64,000 nt of DNA from Diphasiastrum complanatum (GCA_029204225.1 CM055101.1:28819475-28883474); one strand, 5' to 3'; counted from the stretch's first letter, positions 12,048 through 23,104 are shown. A program made the numbers and translations. Notes: generated from the letters alone by a model not told the origin.

Positions 12048-12235
12048 GCAAGTCTTCTTGTCTGTACCTTGCTGCTTCGACCTCTCTTTGCTCTTCCAGT
12101 TGTCTTTGCTGGTCCATTCTGCTTGTTGATCATGATCCTGCCTCTGATTCGACTCCTCTTAGGCTTAAATTGTTTCTTGGATTTTTCTTTGTTGTCATAG
12201 AGGGCCTGGTCAGGACCATCCTTGTGATCAAGGTG

Positions 12236-12817
12236 TTATCTGGCCTCGACTTCCTCTCGAATCTCAACAATCGCCTTTTTGAGGTTCATGATAGGATCTT
12301 TTGCGAGCAAGGTCCTCATTGTCTGGAATGATCTGGGTAAGGCTCTCAACAGGTAGCTGAGCTGCTTCTCAACTGACACTGTGTTGTCTGCTCCAGAGTT
12401 ATGTAGTGATAGGAACATATCCTTCATCTTCCTTACAAAAGAAGTGAGGTCCTTCCCATCCCACTATAGATTCGTCAGCTGATCTTCCAGCATCATGATT
12501 TGACTTCTTGATTTCGTCTGAAATATTGTGAGCAATGCATCCCACATCTCCTTAGCTTTGGAGAGTGTTGCCAGGTCAAGTGTGCGACTATCTTCGATGG
12601 AAGATGATAGCAAGGCTATTGCCTTGTCATTTTTCTCTCTCCACTCGTGTAGCTCCTTGTCTGATGTCGTAGGCATCTTCTCTTTGCCATCCACCCAGGG
12701 AAATAAACCTTCGCCCTTGAGTATCAACGATGTCTTAACTTTCCAGGCTAGAAAGTTAGATCCTGCGGAATCAAAAATTGTGCAGATCTTGCTCTGGATG
12801 TTGTTGATTGAAGCCAT
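12236..12817 (-). pseudogene. Copia gag
   Basis: The start codon at 12817 opens MASINNIQSKICTIFDSAGS, then FLAWKVKTSLILKG and KEMWDALLTIFQTKS (UBN2/gag family). A TAG at about 12464 replaces one codon before WDGKDL. Gag then continues in frame from about 12427 (MKDMFLSLHN, LLRALPRSFQ). This is the structural capsid protein of the element; a single nonsense mutation splits it. Confidence 0.85.
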
Positions 12818-12918
12818 TGCTTCTGAAAATCTATTCTCTCGTTGATGGTTGTTCGTCTGAATGTTTGGCCTCCTAGATCTGATAGCTTCTTGGCTATGTC
12901 AGATTATGAAAATGGGTA

Positions 12919-12931
12919 GGCTCTGATACCA
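12919..12931 (-). other. Copia primer-binding site
   Basis: The minus strand reads TGGTATCAGAGCC, the complement of the initiator tRNA-Met 3' end, one base after the LTR terminus. It primes minus-strand DNA synthesis and fixes the 5' LTR boundary. Confidence 0.9.
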
Positions 12932-12932
12932 C

Positions 12933-13856
12933 TGATGGAAATAACACGAATGAATTGCGAAAGCGAAAGACAGTCACGAAAGCGAAATAGTCGCAAATAG
13001 TTCGGATGGAGTTCAGGTGCGATTGTTGGACACTGCCAGGTGAATCACTCCTACAGTCCTCCAAAATGTAGTCAGGCACTGCTGATCTACGTTTACAAAT
13101 TAATGTAGCATTCAACAAATTCAACCAATGTGCGGAATTAATTGAACGAGAGAATCAGACACATGAATAACAGCACATATATTTGCATTCAAGATCATTC
13201 ATCATAAAAGAAGACATGTGCACAATGGCTACAAGATCATCTATTGATTTTTTTCTTGATTCTTCAAGCACTGCATGCAGATCCACACAATGCGTTGGTG
13301 TGAGAGAAATGTAGTTCTCTCACGGGTGGATGTCTCGCTTACTAGCGGACCTGTGGATCCTACTTACAGAACTTGTCTCGCTCGCAGGCGGACTTCGTCT
13401 CTGTATTTTCGTCTTGATTGCTTACTAGCATCAGACTGCTTCATACATCTATCTGTATGTTCGTATATCTGTTGATCAAGTATCATCTAGTAAGTATATA
13501 GTCGCTCTTTGTAACCTTTTAGATTAGAGTAATTATATCTACAACTAATCAGAGAATTACAAGAGTGGCGGATTAGCCACGACCTAGAGTGTATCTGCTG
13601 ATGTCATACCATCATATCAGACATCTATACTTCTGGGTACTTGTATGATAATTGCTGGTACTCTTTGGAGCGTGAGAGCGAAAAAGGTTTCGAGATGTTT
13701 TTCGTGTCGCGGTGTTGGTTTCGTTTCCATCGTCTGACTTTCTCGTGTTGGACCGCAAAAGATTCTCGTTAGCGAATCTTTCGTGTTCGTGTCTTCCCAT
13801 CAAGTGTTTGCGAAACTTTCGTGCTTCGTGTCTCTTGACTTTCGTGTTCGCAAACA
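12933..13856 (-). repeat. 5' LTR of the copia element
   Basis: The LTR runs from TGATGG (plus) beside the PBS to AAACA at 13856, about 924 bases with TG...CA ends. On the minus strand its first ~50 bases form a 10-bp perfect inverted repeat (TGTTTGCGAA at 13805-13814, TTCGCAAACA at 13847-13856) with repeated CACGAA motifs between the arms. Confidence 0.75.
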
Positions 13857-13949
13857 TCTTCGTCAGGCAGACGGTTGAAAGCTAGCAAAGCTTTGTAATT
13901 AAAAATGTTTTGTTTTTTCAAATAATTATTTTTTGACAATATCGGATAT

Positions 13950-14810
13950 ATGGATCTTTTTTATTTCACTGAAGCTGAGACTCTTTGCATTTTGAACAAA
14001 AAGCTTGATGAATTTTCGGAAATAATTGATTTTGATGTTGATGATCTTCTCCCTGATGTTGACGATGTACATAATGATAAGTTTTTTTCAGGGAAAGATT
14101 GCTTGAAAATGGCTGTGGAGGAAAGGCACAACAAAGAAGATGATCTACCTTTTGAGGAGGAATTTCTCATAATTCAAAGTCAACTTGGTTTTCCACAACC
14201 AACTGTCTATTCACCAACAATATTTATATCAAAAGGTGGACATAATATTGATGGAAAGACAGTAATCAGGGAAGACAAAGCCGAATGCGTAAGTTTTGTA
14301 TCTTATCATGTACTAGTAGATTCGTTATGTCAGATTATATACTGGAGCTTACTTTGTTTTTTATCATTTCAGGAAACAATTTTCCTTGATGATTTCGCAA
14401 TTCGTCAAGGAGGGCAGAGATCTTCTGCTGGAGAATTTTCAAGAGATCATGCACTGGGGCACTCTCTGAGGTTCTTCAAGAATAATGAGATAAGTGTTGC
14501 CCATTCAAAGTTTCATCAACATGGTGAGACTATGATTATGGCAATCAAGGCACTGTCTCATTTTCTTGGAGGACATAATTTCAATATGGTGCATAAAATA
14601 ATTTTTGTAAAGAAAACCATTGCGGTTAAAATTTTAGGATATGGACCAGTGAATTTCATGCCCAGATCATCTCATTTTGCATTATATGATGCTTACGTTG
14701 ATCTGAGTAAGCATGAAAACTATGAGCTATTGGATCCATATGAAAGAAGAAAATTGTTGCATGATTCTAAGTTGCAACTTTCATTGGAGAAAGTATCGGA
14801 AGCAGAGTAG
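13950..14810 (+). CDS. Unrecognised protein, likely two exons with an 84-base intron
   Basis: ATG at 13950 opens a 286-codon frame. Inside it, 14289-14372 has a perfect GTAAG donor, a pyrimidine-rich tail and a TTTCAG acceptor. Its 84 bases are a multiple of three, so spliced and unspliced forms both stay open; the spliced protein is about 258 residues. The N-terminal third is acidic (EIIDFDVDDLLPDVDDV). The middle has FLDDFAIRQGGQRSSAG, and a later block reads HFLGGHNFNMVHKIIFVKK. The C-terminus is Lys/Glu-rich, and no signal peptide or clear membrane span is seen. I do not recognise the family. It starts 93 bases right of the copia LTR and converges with another unknown minus-strand gene at 15.2-15.9 kb. 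It could be a gene of an uncharacterised DNA transposon or a lineage-specific host gene. Confidence 0.5.
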   Translation: MDLFYFTEAETLCILNKKLDEFSEIIDFDVDDLLPDVDDVHNDKFFSGKDCLKMAVEERHNKEDDLPFEEEFLIIQSQLGFPQPTVYSPTIFISKGGHNIDGKTVIREDKAECVSFVSYHVLVDSLCQIIYWSLLCFLSFQETIFLDDFAIRQGGQRSSAGEFSRDHALGHSLRFFKNNEISVAHSKFHQHGETMIMAIKALSHFLGGHNFNMVHKIIFVKKTIAVKILGYGPVNFMPRSSHFALYDAYVDLSKHENYELLDPYERRKLLHDSKLQLSLEKVSEAE

Positions 14811-15245
14811 ATACTGCTGAATTGTACTTTGTAAATATTTTTATTTAATATACAAAATTTTATTGTGTGTCTATTGCCTATTGGCTTGTATAAATTTGCA
14901 TACTTTTTGAAATTTTTTATAATCCGTCGATTTTGTATTATGACGAATTTGGATTCTTCTGTAAAACCATTGGAAAAGTTGCAGTATATAGCTATTTTTT
15001 GTGCTAGTCCCGCCATGTTGTGTACTTTTATGAAATGTCGCTCTTGCTTGCCAATGAGATTTTTCCATTCCTTGCAATGACCATATACTTAGACTTCCAC
15101 TATTTCTTGCAAAGAATGTCAAATGATGTTGTAATATGTGCTGCATGTCATAAAAACATAATCTAAATCAGTACCAAAAGTATCTAATTTAATTGCACAT
15201 ATTTGTCTATCGTAGTATAACATCATAATCTTACCATATAATGTG
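14811..15245. other. Convergent 3' region, no gene
   Basis: This AT-rich stretch lies between the end of the 13950-14810 gene and the minus-strand ORFs. Short frames (for example 14871-15146 on minus) show no recognisable pattern and may be 3' UTR. Confidence 0.4.
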
Positions 15246-15850
15246 TTATATGATCAACACCCCATGAACTGCATCCACAAATCCACTGGTTTTTTTCTGT
15301 ATCATTTGTACATCAGTATTTGAAAATTTATCTTTTCTCAAGTATTTCACCATGTTGTCTAATTTTTCTAAACTTCTACTTTGTGTATACGAGTAGAACC
15401 TTCTTTTTCGAAATCTTGAGTTGCTGCAATAATTTCTTTCTAAACCGTGTATTGAATCTTGGATTGTTTGCCAGAATAATTTGATAAAAATATTCGAGCT
15501 TTGGATCCTCCAATGCTCGGCTTGCATGGAATATTTCATGTTTTACCTGATAGCTTGTCATCTTTTTTTATTTTAACGTGGCCTTTATGTAAGCCTGCTT
15601 TGGACAACACATCCTCTAATATGGAAATTGCTTCCTCTATAGAGGCCTCTGGCTTGAAATTCCTTGAAAATAAGATGTAAAGATATATTATTTTTTCTAT
15701 AATACGCACCTCCGCATGCAATGTACAGATATGAACATTTTGAAGAGGAATTGGTAGTAAAGGTTTCTGATTAGGATCTTCTCGATCTCTTGATATTCCT
15801 GTACTCCTGCCCGTGGACCCCTCCAATGCACTATGGAGTTCCATGCTCAT
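15246..15850 (-). CDS. Unrecognised minus-strand gene or fragment, probably split by introns
   Basis: ATG at 15850 opens a frame with QNVHICTLHAEVRIIEKIIY and SIEEAISILEDVLSKAG, ending at about 15536 just after a GCTATCAG|GTAAAA donor-like site. Downstream frames 15561-15376 (KLEYFYQIILANN, RFRKKLLQQLKISKKK) and 15539-15246 (SLEKLDNMVKYLRKDKFSN) look coding but lie in different frames, so an intron or frameshift must intervene. The product appears soluble, helical and Lys-rich. I do not recognise the family. Converging with the 13950-14810 gene, it may be part of the same unknown mobile unit. Confidence 0.35.
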
Positions 15851-16328
15851 CCAATGAGAGAGAGAGAGAAGCCTAGGGGAGTTAAAGAATCTCCAAGAGC
15901 CTCCATAGGTTTATGGAATGTCAAGAGACTCCTTCCATAACCTATGACTCTTTGAATGCCTTTCTTGTGGGACTTGGGAACTCAATGGACACTTTAGAAG
16001 GGTGCCCTCCTACTAGGTCCCATTGCCCAAGTTGTGCAAGTATACTTTGGTCCTAGACCAATAAAGTGATATGGTTCAAGGTTGAGGCCCAAGGTTTAGA
16101 AAAATAGTCATCAAATGACTTTCTAACACCTCTCTAGGTTCTATACCTCCATCCAAGGCATAGACACCTACCTGCCCTTAACCAAGGACACTAGTACCTT
16201 AATCTAAGACACATATCCTTAATACTAAGGGTACCCCTTATCCAAGGGTCACGTGACTCCATACCTCCAACTAAGGTATAGTCACTTGCTTGCCCTTATC
16301 CAAGGGCACATACACAACTAAGGTATAG
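15851..16328. repeat. Spacer with repeated CTTATCCAAGG motifs
   Basis: No gene. From about 16150 to 16350 the motif CTTATCCAAGG recurs, and AACTAAGGTATAGTCACTTG occurs twice (about 16270 and 16316). This may be the LTR or 3' region of the adjacent gypsy fragment, but no matching LTR copy is visible. Confidence 0.45.
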
Positions 16329-17700
16329 TCACTTGCCTTCCCTTATCCAAGGCAAAAATTTTAAACAACAGAATTCACCTTGGTTGTAGCAGCAATGGCA
16401 GGAACAACAGGAGCGGCAAGAGCAGCACTTGTAGGGATTGTGTTGGTTTGGCAAGCGACCCTGAGGTTGTCTGGTCTTGATCTTGCTGATTGATCTGAAA
16501 TGAGTCATCAAAACCAGTGGAGCTATCATGGAATTGTTCGAATCTTTTTCCAGGGGATTGGGGATCAAAGAGTCCTGGACTCTTGGGCATCTCAAAAATT
16601 TCATCTGGGCCCAGCGGGTCGGAATCATCGAACATGTCCATGAATGCTTGGGTATTTGGTGAAATGGCTCGGGTTTGTAAGGGTGAGGCGGCTTGGGCAG
16701 CTGTGATTGGAATAGTGGATCCAATGACTGATTCTTTGGAGATAGCAAAGTTCCTTCGATTGGATGAGGGGATAGGGAGTTCAGTGCGAATTGCAGCAGG
16801 GGGTGGTAGCGCAACGGTGGTTGGTTGCCTAATGTGACGACATGACGCGGGAGGCGAGTCAGGAATTACGATCTCGCTACGTACACGACGACGACTATGT
16901 GAACTCGATGCTTGCTGAGATGATTCAGCCGGTGCTTCTTCATATATAGAAAGCACGGAATCCATACTGAATTCATGGATTTTATTGTCTAGGTAAAAGA
17001 CTGCTGGGAGAGATAATAGTTGACCAACAACAAACTACTACTTGGTATTGTTCTTGATAGCTCGTTTGAGCTCTCCAAACACAGTTTTGAACCAATCATG
17101 TGGTTCAAAAGGCGCTTTAGCTAATTTGGCATGAGATTCAACTATTCTATGCAAGATCTGGAAAGAAATGCGCTCCTTCTTGAGGTTTCCAACCATCAGG
17201 AAGTTATTTAGGAGCTGGGCAACTGCATGGATTGTAGGATCTCGAATGGCCTCTAATAGATAGCCATCATTCGTCCAGTATAGGTCATTGGTGGTATCAA
17301 TATACGACTTAATGACTTGTTTGGCATGTTTTTTTTTTTTTTGTGGTTTGGTGAGGCTTGAGTGTTAGATGAAATTCCAATGGTAGCAAGGCTGGCATCA
17401 GTTACGCGCACCTTGTGTGTGGCTCCTTGCAAGGCAATATAAAATTTGGATATCTCTTCCTTCCAGGTACGGAATGCAAGAGTGATAAAATCCATGTTGA
17501 TTCGTCCAGAAAAGGCCCGCTTATGAATACCCATTGTAGTGAGCAGAGGCTCTGCAAGGGTCATCCACTGAGTGACCATGCTTGTGCTAGGAAGTATCAT
17601 GATGTCCGTTGCAGATGGGACATCACGATGGATGGTGTATTGAGGCGAAAGAGAAGTATCGGTAGAAGACATGATAGGCAAAGAGAGAAAACTGGTAGTA
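16329..17700 (-). pseudogene. Accessory ORF region of a gypsy element (copy 1)
   Basis: On the minus strand, MSSTDTSLSPQYTIHRDVPS (from about 17670) opens a frame with TQWMTLAEPLLTTMGIHK and FSGRINMDFITLAFRTWKEE, to a poly-Lys/poly-T tract at about 17331-17342. The theme continues in another frame (LNNFLMVGNLKKERISFQIL, WFKTVFGELKRAI), then MDSVLSIYEEAPAESSQQAS at 16965 and a Ser/Pro/Gln-rich acidic segment to 16375. The block LNNFLMVGxLxKxRISxQIL through ESSQQASSSH recurs on the plus strand at 36697-37200, so it is an element-borne ORF and not a host gene. Function is unknown. Frameshifts make this copy inactive. Confidence 0.7.
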
Positions 17701-17749
17701 ACAGTAAAAAGAGTGTTGAGACCATCCAAGTAGATTTCAAGGAATGTCA

Positions 17750-18290
17750 GCTAGTCCTTAAAGGCAAACAACATCACTCTTTGAAATGAACTAGGTGCAT
17801 TGCAAAGTCCAAACGACATGACTTTATAAGCATAAGTTTCTCATTCTGTTGCAAAAGCTATTTTGTGGCGGTCCTCAGGTGCTATCTTAACTTGGTTATA
17901 ACCACTAAATCCATCCAGAAAACTGTACACTTTCGCTCTAGCAAGATGGTCCAATATTCTTTCAGTAAAGGGTAACGGAAAGTGATCATTTTGTGTCACT
18001 TTATTCAAAGCTTTGAGATTCACACAAATTCTCATCTTCCATACTTCTTAAGAATGACAACAATTGGCAAAACCCATTCCGTATGTTCGATTTCATATAT
18101 GAAGTCGGCTTCAAGTAGCCTTTGCAACTCTTTCTTTATAAGATCCGTAACGTTTGGATTACAATGATAAGATATTATGACCTTTGGAACTGCATCAAGC
18201 ATTAAGGGCGTCATATGCTCAATAACCAAGGTAGGGATTCCTTTGAGATCCTTGTACGTCCAAGCAAGATAGTCTTGATATTTGATCAAT
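17750..18290 (-). pseudogene. Ty3-gypsy reverse transcriptase fragment (copy 1)
   Basis: The minus strand encodes PKVIISYHCNPNVTDLIKKE, LEADFIYEIEHTEWVLPIVV, then after a frameshift MRICVNLKALNKVTQNDHFP, FLDGFSGYNQVKIAPEDRHK, and YAYKVMSFGLCNAPSSFQRV. These are RT fingers/palm blocks of a plant Ty3-gypsy element. It stops before the catalytic YxDD, where it joins the accessory ORF (LEIYLDGLNTLFTV), so the catalytic centre and the RNase H and integrase parts are deleted. Confidence 0.85.
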
Positions 18291-19380
18291 AACTTCCTTA
18301 ACGCTCAAAATTGTTCGGGAGTAGGTTGCACTCCAACTTGAATAATCTTTTCTGGTTGTCTTGGTTCAACAAGATTTGTTGGTTGAGTCTCCATCGTAAA
18401 CCTCCTTGGTTTTCGATTCATTCTCTTCAGGCTCACGATGAGCTTTCGGTAACATAATCACCACGTCATCCAAAGTATAGCGTTTGAAATGTTCTGGCAT
18501 ATCATGTTGGACTTCTTCTGATTGTTCATTCTCATAAGGATTGATCTTTGATGTCCATTTAGCTTTCTTGGTAGGAATCGATCGTGGAGGTGATGACCTT
18601 CTAAAAGATGTACTCGTCTTTGAAGGGGAGACGATTTCTTTGATGGTGATTTCTTGCGAGAATTCCGACTTGAAGTATCATCTTTGACCTTCCCCTTTCC
18701 TTTATCCAATAAAGGTGGTACATCCTTAGAATAAACTTTTTGAGATGATTTTTCCCATTTTAGGACCGTATTATAGTGTTCTTAGCTTTTTTCTTTGTCA
18801 TAGGTCCTGCGATCGTGTCTTCCTTCAATATAACTACTTTTGGCGATTTTATTGTTGGTTCATCTAGAATATCTTGAACTCCATATCTTGTAGGATCCAT
18901 GTGATTGAGAATCTGATCATTCGTAAATTTTGCCTCTCCATTGTAAGTCAAAGCATGACTAACATGTACAAGATTATCTTCAATCGGGTCTGGAATCGGT
19001 TCAGTTGATATCCAAGCTAGATTCATCACATTCAATGGAAAAGTGATCGGCGTGTCCAAAGTTCGATCAAGTAAGAAAATTTCGCTCAATTCGGATTGAG
19101 CATCTTGTTGACACATATAGACTGATGTACAATCCACTATTGCAAGAGCTTGATTCCAATTGACAGTGTCGGTTTGAGAGTCATAACGGACTCCTAGAGT
19201 CTTCACTTGTCGATCACAAGTATGATCTTTTGTTGATGAATCATCATCCCCTCTTTGGACTACTGGCTTGATAATCTTGGTGATTTCTTTTGAAAGAATT
19301 TGTTGTTGTTCAAAAAAGTACTTTGTGCATTGAAATAGGTTGAAAGAGAAGATCAAGTCATTGCTACATGGCAACCTCAA
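18291..19380 (-). pseudogene. Gypsy polyprotein segment upstream of RT
   Basis: Two minus frames (19380-18760 and 18709-18458) precede the RT. The first contains VKTLGVRYDSQTDTVNW, ALAIVDCTSVYMCQQDAQSE and SHALTYNGEAKFTNDQIL. The second is a Lys/Ser-rich linker. The position fits the gag/protease-to-RT spacer of the same gypsy element as 17750-18290; no clear DSG protease motif is seen. Confidence 0.45.
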
Positions 19381-19484
19381 TTGGAGTCATGTTGGAAGCC
19401 AATGATAGGCTTACCTCAAGTAACTATTCATTGTGGAAAGTGAGGATGGAGTCACTTCTTGAGATGAATGATGTTTTGGATATT
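19370..19484 (+). pseudogene. Copia gag N-terminal fragment cut by a gypsy LTR
   Basis: The plus strand reads MATSIGVMLEANDRLTSSNY then SLWKVRMESLLEMNDVLDI, the typical copia gag start (N-Y-x-x-W-x-x-x-M). It ends exactly where the LTR of the next element begins at 19485, showing that the gypsy element landed in an older copia copy. Confidence 0.65.
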
Positions 19485-20629
19485 TGTTTACAAATTCTCT
19501 GATCCAGAGGATCTGTTGGTTTTTTAAAATTGATTCTTTCTTACTTCTGCCTATCAGTAGAGACGGTGGGTTCTTCTTGAGATTGTCATTCTTGTTTTAA
19601 ACCCAAGATCACGTAGAAGGGAACAGATTCTCGTTGGTGTATATTTTTTTGTCCTGCCTATCAGAGGACTACTCAGGGTCATCTTTTTTTAATGCACTTA
19701 CATTCATACATAGATGCAAGCCATGAATGCTCATTCACAGATCAGAGTGCAGCCCAAATGAACGTTCAATAGATTCTACAGCTAGCTACTCTAAAAACGA
19801 ACTAAATCAGATCCTAAGCATTACTAAACTGAGCTACACTTGCATAAATTGACAAGACAAGAAACATAACTAATCTACAGCATTCTAGGAGTCCAAGAAT
19901 CAAGAAATCAACCAGTCTTTTGATTCTTGGGCACCCCAAGAACATCAAGAACTGAAATGTTAGAGAATATGCAAGAATTACACCACAGATCCAACCTATT
20001 TAGTTTACTTGAATGCTGGTTCCTACATTATTCCACAAACAAGAAAAGAAACTAATCCACTCTACGAAAGCAGCAAATCTAATCCACTCTACAGTCCACA
20101 ACCACACACAAAAGGAGGGAAGGGCAAGATCATAAATGCATCACTCAAGAAACAAGCATGATCAAGGAGCTCAATGGATGCACTAAACTTGTGAAGGCTC
20201 TTCTCATTTCAGCATGGAGTTGATACAATTCACAAAAAGCTCCTCTTCACAAAGAGAGAGTCCTTTAAATAAGCAAGAGAGCTCCTTAGGTGGCATCCTA
20301 GTGGAATTTCCACATTTCATAGATTACAAGTGGAATAATGCTCTCCACTAGAGGTCACCATCAAAAGGTGGGTCACTCTACTTTCTTTAAGAGAGGTCTA
20401 CTTGTATTTATTACATTTGCCTAGAAATACTAGTTCCTACATGGTCATTCCATCTTCTGGGATTCACCATGAGGCTTACACAGTTCTTACTTGTCATTAC
20501 TAACTAGTATTCCTCGGCTCTCAGTGTTCATTAGTTTCATCTTCTCAGAGAACTCCTTGATCTAAGGTGAGAGGTGCTCTTGAGTTGCTCTGTCCAAGTA
20601 TCTTGGGGATTCATCAGAATTAGCCAACA
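19485..20629 (-). repeat. 3' LTR of the non-autonomous gypsy element
   Basis: About 1145 bases, TGTTTAC at left to CCAACA at right. Bases 19497-19915 match 24797-25203 with scattered differences (shared CTGATCCAGAGGATCTGTTG and GCAGCCCAAATGAACGTTCA). On the minus strand the LTR begins TGTTGGCTAATTC directly after a polypurine tract. Confidence 0.85.
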
Positions 20630-20630
20630 T

Positions 20631-20642
20631 CGTCCCACCCCT
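20631..20642 (-). other. Polypurine tract
   Basis: The minus strand reads AGGGGTGGGACG immediately before the 3' LTR start. It is the priming site for plus-strand DNA synthesis in LTR retrotransposons. Confidence 0.75.
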
Positions 20643-21256
20643 AATGTGTTGCAGGACCCACTACAACTCATATTGGATGATGTCGTTCTGCTTTTGCATT
20701 GGCATCTTCAATCGTCACTTGGAAAGGCATAGATCCTCGTTCGCCTACATAAAACCAAGTGCTTATTGTTGTCAATCTTTATTACAAAAACTGTTTTTCA
20801 TTAATTACCGCAGTTTGGCCAGAATGTCTTATTGCTGCAATTGGTTGACATTCTCAAAATTGGAGAAAATAGCAGATGAAGTAAGATATAGCTTGAGATG
20901 CAGGTATGGTTGAGGTACTATGTCCTGAGGACCTCTCTGAGTAAGAGATTTAGAACTAAATCTCTATTTGGATTCCTGAATCCTAGATTGATTGTGTATT
21001 GGCACATTGGAAATCTTATCAGCATGTGGAAAGACAAATAGATTTGAGGTCGTAGAAGTGGAGAAAAATTGTGAATTTCCTATGGATGTTGCTCTTGGTT
21101 GGACATCGTAGCAGATGATTGAATATCGGTTTCACTTCCTTTCGACAAGGACTCATTTCATATTGTCTTTTTCCATTATGGAGTTGGTGTATTGTGCGGT
21201 AATGTAGAAGTTTGCAAGAAACTTATCGATTGAGCAGCATGTTTAACTGTTGGTTG
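20643..21256. other. Interior of gypsy element, no recognisable gene
   Basis: Lies between the gag frame and the polypurine tract. Short frames on both strands lack protease, RT or integrase motifs. This is where pol would be in an autonomous element; it is absent. Confidence 0.5.
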
Positions 21257-22625
21257 CTATGGTGCTTGTGTGGTTGTCGTGAGGATCCTATCGGGATTCA
21301 TAACTAACGTGACGGGCAGGTAGGATCTTAGTTGGTTTCTTTGGACAGTGTTTGAAACTGTGTTTTCTGATACAGTCGGGACACTCAACATGGTATTGGG
21401 TCTTAACTGGACAATCAACCATGAAGTGGCCAGTTTCACCACAGATGAAACATCTGGTGTGCAATTGTCCTTGTATAACGGCATAGCTATCTTGTATAGT
21501 TAATGGTTCTAGACTTTCCGGTGGGTATTCATGATAAGTCAAGGAATGTCCAGATTGTGATGGTTGTGCTTCATATTGTTGGACTGTATGTGCTTGGATA
21601 GGCGGATATGAAGGACAAGCATCAACAGGATGCGTAGCCCAGCAGTGTGGGCACCATATTGTTTTTTGTCTATAAGGTACTTGTGCAGGGTTTGACTAAC
21701 CAGGCATACTGCTTTGGATAGACTTCAGGGTAGCTTGAAACTCATTGGTGAGTTTCTCCATTTGTAGTTGATGTTGCTTATTAAGCAACTCCAACTGGGA
21801 TTTCCAAAGCTAATCTCGAGTGTCCTAGATCGACTTTGACTCATGGACAGGAGCACGTGGTGCTCGCCTTTCCTTGGATTCGTCAACATCTGATCCCTCG
21901 TCTTCTTCTTTGATGGCGTCAGACATAGCTAACTTTAGGCTCATATATTCATCATTGGATTTGAGCTCGCGTCTAATCCATCTTGGAAGGCCAACTAAAA
22001 ACCAGATGATGAGCATCTGTTCGAAGGGCTATTCTTGGACTCGACTTTTGAGGTGTTTGAAATGCTCAATATAGTCTCGTACACGTTCGTCTTTTGCCAT
22101 TTTGATGTTACTCAATTTGACAAAAGGGCTCTCGATCAAGCGAAAGGCCTTAAAACGCTTGACAAAGGATTTTTTCAAAATTGACCAGTCTATCTTTTCG
22201 TCATGATCAATCACGTGCTTTAGCGATCATGGTCATCGAAAACAGTTGAACCATAACATCGGGAGATGTTTCACCATACACATCACATGCATTCTCAAAG
22301 ATTTGCAAAAAATTTTGAGGGTCCGAACTACCGTCAAACTTTGGTAGATCTAGCTTGGGTGTACGTCTTTCAAAATGAGCTCTGTGGGTATTAGGAACTC
22401 CATTAGGGTTGGTTATGACCTGTGAGGCTCAGCACCAGAAAAATGGGGTCGTGTGCGTGAAGACTCGGCTCTATCAAGTTCTTGTCCGTCGAACGGATTT
22501 GTGGATGGCTCTTGGAGTTCGGCCCGCATTCGGTAGAACCTATGGCATCTAATTTGTTCAAACACAGGGGACTTGACCTCGTATGGATAATCGTCTGGAA
22601 TTTCAGAGTCTTTTTGTTGGTCCAT
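21257..22625 (-). pseudogene. Gypsy gag with zinc knuckles, nonsense-interrupted
   Basis: ATG at 22625 (MDQQKDSEIPDDYPYEVKSP) starts a minus frame. With interruptions it runs through the capsid block (WSILKKSFVKRFKAFRLIES, ERVRDYIEHFKHLKSRV, WFLVGLPRWIRRELKS), an acidic linker, and two Cys/His knuckles: WCPHCWATHPVDACP near 21640 and CFICGETGHFMVDCP near 21450-21410. It is a retrotransposon gag protein. Several in-frame stops disable it. Confidence 0.8.
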
Positions 22626-23104
22626 TGAGTACTAGTATGAGTTTTTTTATTGTTTTGGATTTTTTGAGTTTTTTGGTGTTTTTGGAATTTTTGTTTTTTG
22701 GCAGTCCCTACGGTTTATGTTTACGGTGGGTTGCGGTTATTTGCGGGTGATTGCGGTCAGTGGTGATATTCGGTCTGTACGGTTGTATGCGGTGTATTAC
22801 GTAGTCAAGGGCAAATGGAGATGGAGTGCTGTTGAATGCAGTTGGTACTGTTGATTGTGGTTTGAAGACTGTGTGTTGTTGTGATGGCAGTCAGTTGGGA
22901 TCTACAGTTCAGGGTAGTCAGTACGGATCGAGGTGGTTGTGGTTTGAATACTCTCAGGTTGGAGGTGAATGAGGTGGCTACAGGTGAACGGTGGATGCGC
23001 TTGAATTTTGTGTGGGCGTGGCAATGTGGTCTAATGTGGTTTCCATGGTTCAAGATGGATATGATTGGATTGTGATAGGTTGCAGTGGATTGCGATCTGA
23101 TGCG
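22626..23104. other. Leader of gypsy element, low-complexity G/T-rich
   Basis: The stretch between the gag start and the first array is rich in GTGGTT, TGCGGT and similar units on the plus strand. It looks like a decayed array; no gene. Frames called here are by-products of the skewed composition. Confidence 0.5.

Larger units (their letters stand above)
8471..13856 (-). mobile_element. Ty1-copia retrotransposon, near full length, 3' LTR truncated
   Basis: This minus-strand element has, from right to left, a 5' LTR (13856-12933), a tRNA-Met PBS, gag with a zinc knuckle, protease, integrase, RT and RNase H, and a 3' LTR cut to its first ~220 bases. The order PR-IN-RT-RH identifies Ty1-copia. 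The LTR match 8471-8690 versus 13609-13828 is strong but diverged, and the polyprotein has several stops and frameshifts, so the copy is old and inactive. Confidence 0.9.

Noticed and set aside
16375-16965. Host transcription-factor-like Ser/Pro-rich protein
   Set aside because: Its sequence recurs next to a gypsy RT on the other strand at 36.9-37.2 kb, so it belongs to a retroelement.
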